Source: an uncultured Clostridia bacterium
Lineage (GTDB): Bacteria; Bacillota; Clostridia; Christensenellales; UBA1242
Assembly (NCBI GenBank): GCA_934754495.1
Contig: CAKVHW010000004.1
Coordinates: 1-64,000 of the forward strand
DNA length: 64,000 nt
Direction of reading: 5' to 3'
The translations under genes and the position numbers were made by a program. Position 1 is the first letter of the stretch. Each line of letters starts with the position of its first letter. Below are positions 59,017-64,000 of this stretch, one piece after another. Below the pieces are notes generated by a model, which saw nothing but the letters and a program-made list of their open reading frames with translations, had not been told where the DNA came from and made no database searches.

Positions 59017-60753
59017 ATGAACGAAAACAATAACGAACTAGAAATGATGCAACGCCATGGAATGGCACATGTGCTTGCTAAAGCACTTACAAAAATGTAT
59101 AAAGGCATCAAACTTACAATCGGCCCTGCAATTGAAAATGGTTTTTATTACGATATAGACCTAGATAAATCAATTACTCCAGACGATTTTAAGGCAATTG
59201 AAGAAAAAATGGCAGAAATCATTAAAAAAGATGAGCCATTTGTAAGAAAAGAAGTTTCTAAAAAAGAAGCCCTAGAAATATTTAAAGATAATCCATACAA
59301 ATTGGAAATCATTAACGAACTTCCTGAAAACGAAACAATTTCTATATATTATCTTGGTGATGATTTTGTAGACCTTTGTCGTGGTCCACACGTAGAAAGC
59401 ACAAAATATTTGCGTAGTTTTGCTTACAAGATTAACAAAGTTGCAGGTGCGTACTGGCGTGGAAACGAAAAAAATAAAATGTTGCAACGTGTGTACGTGT
59501 ACGGTTTTGCAAGCAAAGATGCTTTAAAAGACTATATGCACATGATGGAAGAAGCAGCAAAACGTGATCATCGTAAACTTGGTAAAGAACTTCAATTGTT
59601 TTTTATCTCAGAATATTCTAAGGGTATGCCAACATACATGCCAAAGGGACTTATTTTAAAAAACGAACTTATTAAATACTGGCGTGAACTTCACCAAAAA
59701 GCAGGTTATGTTGAAATAGAAACCCCAATGGCTATGAACCGTCAATTGTGGGAAATCTCAGGTCACTGGGATCACTACAAGGACAATATGTATACATTTA
59801 AATGCGAAGATGATACATTTGCAATTAAACCTATGAACTGCCCAGGTGGAATGCTATATTACATGCAAAGCAAACACTCATACAAAGAATTCCCACTAAG
59901 AGTAGGCGAACTTGGTAAGGTTCATCGTCATGAAGCAAGCGGAACACTTAGCGGATTACTACGTGTAAGATGCTTTACTCAAGACGATGCTCACATCTTT
60001 ATGCTTCCAAACCAAATTGAAAGCGAAATTAAGGGTGTAATGGCACTTGTAGATAAGGTTTATTCTACATTTGGACTAAAATATAGTGTAGAACTTTCAA
60101 CAATGCCAGACAACCACATTGGTGAAATTAGCGAATGGCAAATGGCAGAAACTGCACTAGAAAACGCACTAAAACACATGAACCTTGATTACAAGATTAA
60201 CCCAGGCGATGGTGCATTCTATGGGCCTAAGATTGATATTCACGTTAAGGACTGTATTGGCAGAGAATGGCAATGCGGAACAATCCAACTTGACATGCAA
60301 CTTCCAAAACGTTTCAACCTAACTTATGTTGACGAAAATGGTGAAGAAAAAGAACCTATTATGATTCACCGTGTTATTTATGGTTCGCTAGAAAGAATGA
60401 TGTCTATTCTTATTGAAAACTTTGCAGGTGCTTTCCCAACATGGCTTGCTCCTGTTCAAGTAAAAGTAATTAATGTGTCTGAAGCACATATTGAATATGC
60501 TAAGGCTGTTAAAGAAAACCTTGAAAATTACGGCATTAGAGTAGAACTTGATGACCGTAACGAAAGCATGGGCAAAAAGATTAGAGAAAGTCAAATGCAA
60601 AAAATTCCTTATAGTTTGATTGTAGGCGACAAGGAAATGGAAGCCGGCACAGTATCTGTTAGAAAACGTGGCGGTGTTGATATGGGCACTCAAACTCAAG
60701 ACGAATTTATTAAATTCATTTTAAAAGAAATAAAGGATAAAGTTATTAGTTAA
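59017..60753 (+). CDS. thrS: Threonyl-tRNA synthetase lacking the TGS domain
   Basis: 578 residues versus about 640 for the family. It starts directly at the editing domain: RHGMAHVLAKAL (HxxxH, H14 and H18) and DLCRGPH; the N-terminal TGS domain (about 60 residues) is missing, and the T-box terminator plus AAAAGGAG just upstream leave no room for it. Catalytic core: GMPTYMPKG, KPMNCPGGMLYY (zinc Cys), RHEASGTLSGLLRVRCFTQD, DDAHIF, IMIHRVIYGSLERM, then the HGTP anticodon domain. Charges tRNA-Thr and edits Ser-tRNA-Thr. Confidence 0.94.
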   Translation: MNENNNELEMMQRHGMAHVLAKALTKMYKGIKLTIGPAIENGFYYDIDLDKSITPDDFKAIEEKMAEIIKKDEPFVRKEVSKKEALEIFKDNPYKLEIINELPENETISIYYLGDDFVDLCRGPHVESTKYLRSFAYKINKVAGAYWRGNEKNKMLQRVYVYGFASKDALKDYMHMMEEAAKRDHRKLGKELQLFFISEYSKGMPTYMPKGLILKNELIKYWRELHQKAGYVEIETPMAMNRQLWEISGHWDHYKDNMYTFKCEDDTFAIKPMNCPGGMLYYMQSKHSYKEFPLRVGELGKVHRHEASGTLSGLLRVRCFTQDDAHIFMLPNQIESEIKGVMALVDKVYSTFGLKYSVELSTMPDNHIGEISEWQMAETALENALKHMNLDYKINPGDGAFYGPKIDIHVKDCIGREWQCGTIQLDMQLPKRFNLTYVDENGEEKEPIMIHRVIYGSLERMMSILIENFAGAFPTWLAPVQVKVINVSEAHIEYAKAVKENLENYGIRVELDDRNESMGKKIRESQMQKIPYSLIVGDKEMEAGTVSVRKRGGVDMGTQTQDEFIKFILKEIKDKVIS

Positions 60754-61217
60754 TGAAATTTATTGGAGATAGCATAGAAACAACTAATTTAGGTTATTTT
60801 GGAATTCGCCGTTGTGAAGTGTGTGGTGACTTTAGAGATGTTGACTTAATTGAAGTAAAAAGAGTTTTTCGTTTTTGCTTTTTCAACATTAAGACCTATG
60901 GTGTTAAAAGATTTTTGTGCTGTCAAAAGTGTAATGCATGTTTTGAAATTAGCCCCGAACTTTGGAGTTATTATCAAACATACATTCACGAACGTTTTAA
61001 CAAACAAGTTACCGATGAAATTATTTCAACCCTAACAAAGATTAACAACGACTTTGTAAGTCACGGCACAATTATTAATCTTGACGACTCAATATATCAC
61101 AAGTCGCTTGATACAATTCACGAAAGTCTATCAAAAAAATATGGACACAAAGCCTATCTGGAAGAACTTATGAGCATATTCTTTACTAGTTGCAACAAAA
61201 AAGAAGAAAGTAAATAA
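60753..61217 (+). CDS. Zinc-ribbon protein, unknown function
   Basis: 154 residues; its ATG shares a base with the thrS stop (TAATG), so it is coupled to thrS. A split zinc ribbon is visible: RRCEVCGDF (C21, C24) and LCCQKCNAC (C56/57, C60, C63) separated by a 30-residue beta stretch. The C-terminal 75 residues are helical (NKQVTDEIISTLTKIN). No membrane segment. It resembles small zinc-ribbon_15-type proteins. Co-transcription with thrS suggests regulation by the T-box, but not a function. Confidence 0.6.
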   Translation: MKFIGDSIETTNLGYFGIRRCEVCGDFRDVDLIEVKRVFRFCFFNIKTYGVKRFLCCQKCNACFEISPELWSYYQTYIHERFNKQVTDEIISTLTKINNDFVSHGTIINLDDSIYHKSLDTIHESLSKKYGHKAYLEELMSIFFTSCNKKEESK

Positions 61218-61219
61218 AA

Positions 61220-61254
61220 TAAAGCCTATGGTTTAAACATGGGCTTTTTTATTT
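61220..61254 (+). terminator. Terminator of thrS operon
   Basis: AAAGCCTATG / CATGGGCTTT stem (one G-T pair) with T run. Confidence 0.85.
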
Positions 61255-61559
61255 TAATAACATCTTATTTTAGTTTATTATTTTGTATATTTTACTATTG
61301 ATAATTTGGTGTGTCATCATATCCTAAATATTAACTTTGTTCTATCTAGTACATATCTTTTGGTAGGATATAGGCATTTATAATTAGTCTTACTATTGTT
61401 TTTACGTAAAATACATGTTTTTTTTATAATATATAGGTTTTTTTTCATATTGTAATTATATTAAATAAAATTAATAAAATCAAATATTTTACTACTATTG
61501 GTAGTATTTTATAAAAATTATTCCCGTTGGTAATACTATATATAAAAAGGGAATAACAT
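61255..61559 (+). other. AT-rich control region of the XRE gene with palindromes
   Basis: No gene in about 300 bases. TACTAC-N5-GTAGTA at 61490-61506 is a palindrome; TTGGTAGTATTTTATA there is partly repeated as TTGGTAATACTATATA at 61527-61542. These look like operator half-sites for the regulator encoded just downstream. The rest (61255-61480) is plain AT-rich sequence with no feature seen. Confidence 0.4.
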
Positions 61560-61760
61560 ATGACTTTTGGCGAAAACATAAGACAAATTAGAAAGATAAA
61601 CGGACTAACTCAAACCGAATTTGGTAAAAAACTAAATGTAGCACAAGTGACTGTTAGTGCATGGGAAAAAGAAACAAAATTACCAGAAATTAATACTATA
61701 ATTAAAATCATCAAATTATTTGATGTTACCTTTGAAGAACTTTTTGAAGATTATTTTTAA
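61560..61760 (+). CDS. XRE-family transcriptional regulator (single HTH)
   Basis: 66 residues, AAAAGGGAATAACAT before the ATG. A complete Cro/C1 helix-turn-helix: FGENIRQIRKINGLTQTEFG, KLNVAQVTVSAWEKETKLPE, then a LFDVTFEELFEDYF end; no sensing domain. It stands alone between thrS and infC operons, with palindromes upstream that suggest autoregulation. No phage genes surround it. Targets unknown. Confidence 0.85.
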   Translation: MTFGENIRQIRKINGLTQTEFGKKLNVAQVTVSAWEKETKLPEINTIIKIIKLFDVTFEELFEDYF

Positions 61761-61924
61761 GGTGTAAATAAACATTTACAAGTATAATATTATTTTCTAG
61801 TCTTATTAATAATTAGACTATTGTTTTAATTGTGTTGCATTAGGTGACGTAATGGAGTAGTGTTGTAGCCATTATGTTAAATTATAAAAAATTTGTAAAA
61901 TAAGGAAATAATCGTAAAAAGTTA

Positions 61925-61953
61925 TTGACAAGACATATTCAATCATATATAAT
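61925..61953 (+). promoter_or_regulatory. Perfect-consensus promoter of infC-rpmI-rplT
   Basis: TTGACA (61925-61930), 17 bases, TATAAT (61948-61953). Confidence 0.92.
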
Positions 61954-61959
61954 AAATGC

Positions 61960-62090
61960 GTAAAAAGTAGAAGATACTTACTTCTCACCCCAGAATGAAA
62001 GATTTCAAAAGGTAAATAATTAGCAAATTTCATATTTGTTTTTTATGTGAGAAGTGGGTTATAAAAGTATCCCACTTTTTTTAGTATTTT
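61960..62090 (+). promoter_or_regulatory. L20-type attenuator leader
   Basis: About 140 bases of untranslated leader before infC. ACTTCTCAC (61980-61988) can pair with GTGAGAAGT (62047-62055). The second arm overlaps the 5' side of the terminator hairpin AAGTGGG/CCCACTT (62052-62080) with its T run, so the two folds exclude each other. Position and logic match the L20 leader, in which L20 binding promotes termination. Assignment by position and pairing, not by alignment. Confidence 0.75.
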
Positions 62091-62106
62091 TTGGAGGTAA
62101 CCCACT

Positions 62107-62619
62107 ATTAAAGAGTTATTAATCAACGAACAAATTAGAGTAAACGAAGTTAGACTTATTGGAAACGATGGCACCGCATATGGTGTTGTTGGAATTCAAG
62201 AAGCAAGACGTATTGCTGAAGAGCAAGAGCTTGATTTAGTTTTAATTTCACCTACAGCAAATCCACCTGTATGCAAAGTTATGGACTATGGCAAATATAG
62301 GTTTGATATGCTTAAAAAAGAAAAGGAAGCCAAGAAAAAACAAAAGGTTTCCGAGGTTAAGGGTATGCAACTTAGCATGAATATCCAAGACAATGATATG
62401 GCTTTCAAGGCTAAAAACGTACGTAAATTCCTTTTAAACGGCGACAAAGTTAAGGTTTCGCTTCGTATGTTTGGACGTCAACTTGCCAACCCTCAAATGG
62501 GTATGCCAATTATGCAAAAGTTTTACGAACAACTATCAGATGTTTGCGAAATGACATCTAAGCCAGAAATTAATGGCCGTCAAATAGTCATGGTTTTATC
62601 ACCTAAAAATACCAAATAA
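62107..62619 (+). CDS. infC: Translation initiation factor IF-3 (AUU start)
   Basis: 170 residues. The only start that gives the family N-terminus is ATT 62107 (GGAGGT at 62093-62098, spacing about 9), followed by KELLINEQIRVNEVRLIG. Landmarks: EEQELDLVLISPTANPPVC, MDYGKYRFDMLKKEKEAKKK and FRMF-like SLRMFGRQLANPQMG. IF-3 rejects non-AUG start codons, so an AUU start on its own mRNA gives feedback, as known in E. coli and Bacillus. The next ATG (62281) would remove the whole N-domain. Confidence 0.95.
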   Translation: MKELLINEQIRVNEVRLIGNDGTAYGVVGIQEARRIAEEQELDLVLISPTANPPVCKVMDYGKYRFDMLKKEKEAKKKQKVSEVKGMQLSMNIQDNDMAFKAKNVRKFLLNGDKVKVSLRMFGRQLANPQMGMPIMQKFYEQLSDVCEMTSKPEINGRQIVMVLSPKNTK

Positions 62620-62651
62620 AAAATAAGTTACAATATAAGGAGAAAATAGTT

Positions 62652-62846
62652 ATGCCAAAAATGAAAAACAACTCTAGCGCTAAGAAAAGATTTAAACTTA
62701 AAAAATCTGGCGTTATTAAAAGAAACAAACAAAACCGTCGCCACATCTTAACAAAGAAAACACAAGATAGAAAAAGAGGCCTAAGAAAACCTACATACGT
62801 TTCTAAAGCCGACTACAAAAACATTAAAGAGTTAATCAATAACTAA
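62652..62846 (+). CDS. rpmI: Ribosomal protein L35
   Basis: 64 residues: PKMKNNSSAKKRFKLKKSGV, KRNKQNRRHILTKKTQDRKR, LRKPTYVSKAD. AAGGAGAAAATAGTT precedes the ATG. Basic 50S protein in the conserved infC-rpmI-rplT order. Confidence 0.96.
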   Translation: MPKMKNNSSAKKRFKLKKSGVIKRNKQNRRHILTKKTQDRKRGLRKPTYVSKADYKNIKELINN

Positions 62847-62863
62847 GAGGGAGACGAAGCACA

Positions 62864-63226
62864 ATGAGAATTAAAAGATCAGTTAACGCATTAAAGAAAA
62901 GAAAGAAAATTTTAAAGAGTGCTAGAGGTTACTGGGGAAACCGTAGCAGAAGTTATAGAGCAGCAAATCAAGCTGTTATGAAGAGCGGTCAATACGCTTA
63001 CACTGGCAGAAAACTTAAGAAAAGAGATTTCCGTCAACTATGGATTGCAAGAATTAATGCTGGTTGCCATATGAACGACATTTCATATAGTCAATTTATG
63101 CATGGCCTAAAACTTGCTAACATCAACCTTAACCGTAAGGTTTTGGCTGACCTAGCATTAACAGACCCTAAGGCTTTTGCTAATCTTACAAACACAGCTA
63201 AAGAAGCTATCAAAAACGTTAAATAA
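62864..63226 (+). CDS. rplT: Ribosomal protein L20
   Basis: 120 residues: RIKRSVNALKKRKKILKSAR, YWGNRSRSYRAANQAVMKSG, RKLKKRDFRQLWIARINAGC, YSQFMHGLKLANINLNRKVL. Early 50S assembly protein and the likely repressor of its own operon through the leader at 61960. Confidence 0.97.
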   Translation: MRIKRSVNALKKRKKILKSARGYWGNRSRSYRAANQAVMKSGQYAYTGRKLKKRDFRQLWIARINAGCHMNDISYSQFMHGLKLANINLNRKVLADLALTDPKAFANLTNTAKEAIKNVK

Positions 63227-63235
63227 TTAAACAAT

Positions 63236-63270
63236 TAAGCCACACTATTATTAATGTGGCTTTAATTTTT
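63236..63270 (+). terminator. Probable terminator after rplT
   Basis: AAGCCACA / TGTGGCTT stem followed by an interrupted T tract (TAATTTTT); may be leaky into the next gene. Confidence 0.6.
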
Positions 63271-63280
63271 GGAGAACAAA

Positions 63281-64000
63281 ATGGTAATTTCAAGCAAACA
63301 AAACGACATAATAAAATTTGCAAAATCACTTACCGAAACTAAGGCAATCAAACAAAACAATTTGTGCCTTGTAGAAAGTAAAAAGGTTGTACTAGACCTT
63401 ATTTCACAAGGTAAAATAGATACCGTGTTTTTTACAAACAAAAATGTAGATTTGTTTAAAAATTTTAAAGGTAAAAAATACGAAATATCGCTTGAAATTA
63501 GTCATTATTTAAGCGAAACAAAAACAGACGATGGAGTTTTTGGTTTGGCAAACATTGTTAATCCAAATAAGATTAAATCTAACAAGGTTTTGGTGTTAGA
63601 TAATGTGCAAGATCCAAGTAATGTTGGGGCAATTATTCGCAGTGCAGTTGCGTTTAATTTTTCCGACATTATTATGATTGGAGGTGCATACCCGTATATT
63701 CCTAAGGTAATTAGGTCTAGCATGGGTCATATTTTCAATGTTAATATTTTTTCTTTTAACTATATTAACTTAGTTGATTTTATTAACGAAAATAAATATA
63801 ATTTAATAAAAGCGGATTTGTGTGGAGAAAAACTTGGTTGTTTTAATCCAAATCTTCCACTTGCCTTGGTTATTGGCAACGAAGGGAATGGCATTAGTGA
63901 CGAGATAAAAAAAGTATGCACAGGTTCGGTTAATATTCCTATGAACAATAAGGTTGAAAGCCTAAATGCAAGTGTATCAGCCGGAATATTAATGTATGAA
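63281..64000 (+). CDS. TrmH/SpoU-family RNA 2'-O-methyltransferase (3' end outside window)
   Basis: The frame runs from ATG 63281 (TTGGAG upstream) to the last base with no stop, 240 codons. N-terminal L30e-like substrate domain (ISSKQNDIIKFAKSLTETKA), then SPOUT motifs: VLVLDNVQDPSNVGAIIRSA (motif 1), LALVIGNEGNGISDEI (motif 2) and IPMNNKVESLNASVSAGILM (motif 3). All residues expected for a 2'-O-methylase are seen. Position after rplT matches Bacillus ysgA, normally followed by pheS-pheT. The exact rRNA target is not known. Confidence 0.92.
   Translation, partial: MVISSKQNDIIKFAKSLTETKAIKQNNLCLVESKKVVLDLISQGKIDTVFFTNKNVDLFKNFKGKKYEISLEISHYLSETKTDDGVFGLANIVNPNKIKSNKVLVLDNVQDPSNVGAIIRSAVAFNFSDIIMIGGAYPYIPKVIRSSMGHIFNVNIFSFNYINLVDFINENKYNLIKADLCGEKLGCFNPNLPLALVIGNEGNGISDEIKKVCTGSVNIPMNNKVESLNASVSAGILMYE

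Noticed and set aside
1..64000. Mollicute-type UGA=Trp code
   Set aside because: UGA ends rsmE, fmt and rsmB-region overlaps at the family-typical C-termini, and Trp is encoded by TGG inside conserved motifs.
1..64000. CRISPR array or insertion sequence
   Set aside because: No regularly spaced direct repeats of 25-40 bases and no transposase-like protein were seen anywhere in the window.

Overview
The window is strongly AT-rich bacterial DNA with short intergenic gaps, strong Shine-Dalgarno sites (AGGAG/GGAGG) and rho-independent terminators. UGA is used as a stop (rsmE, fmt), so the standard bacterial code applies and a UGA-recoding mollicute is excluded. Gene order follows classic Bacillota synteny: lepA-hemW-hrcA-grpE-dnaK-dnaJ-rsmE-mtaB-rpsU; priA-def-fmt-rsmB-rlmN-rsgA-rpe-(spoVM)-rpmB-asp23-fakA; T-box-thrS; leader-infC-rpmI-rplT-trmH. 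The best guess is an uncultured, probably gut-associated clostridial lineage with a compact genome. Three sporulation-linked genes (sigK-like, a 26-codon spoVM and a ytxC-like gene) suggest endospore formation or a recent sporulating ancestor.

Layout. 1-4300: the end of a phage-derived module (connector-like protein, two propeller-like structural proteins, a coiled-coil protein, two holin-like proteins, no lysin). 4500-11200: a membrane protein, RNase J, a tRNA U34 modification pair (trmR-trhP), a SigK-like sigma factor and a lipoprotein. 11300-16300: an unknown helical protein, RNase P RNA behind a near-consensus promoter, two membrane proteins, rarA and an orphan. 16400-18400 (minus strand): folD and a GDPD-fold protein that has lost its catalytic residues. 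18700-32500: lepA-hemW, then an insertion of five small helical proteins sharing an A-x-x-Y-Y-x-x-A pattern, then the CIRCE-controlled hrcA-grpE-dnaK-dnaJ genes, rsmE-mtaB, a HIT protein and rpsU. 32600-48700: pcrA, ligA, rpoZ, priA-def-fmt-rsmB-rlmN-rsgA-rpe, an LRR protein, spoVM, rpmB (minus), asp23, fakA. 48900-55900: a 35-residue Cys-containing basic protein, four tRNAs, an orphan zinc metallopeptidase-like protein, malQ (minus), a pair of ABC-exporter membrane domains without ATPase domains, and a coiled-coil orphan. 56000-64000: argS, ytxC-like gene, T-box thrS lacking the TGS domain, a zinc-ribbon protein, a solo XRE regulator, and infC (AUU start) -rpmI-rplT behind an attenuator leader, ending inside a TrmH-family methylase.

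Most of the window is information processing (translation, tRNA/rRNA modification, replication restart and repair, chaperones). The accessory genes worth attention are the five-gene helical cluster, the ATPase-less ABC pair, the pseudo-GDPD, the Cys/His-rich GrpE N-terminus and the two very short genes at 46117 and 48957. Promoters mostly read TTGnnn-16/17-TGnTATAAT, i.e. extended -10 elements are the rule. All assignments come from reading motifs, spacing and synteny; no database search was run.
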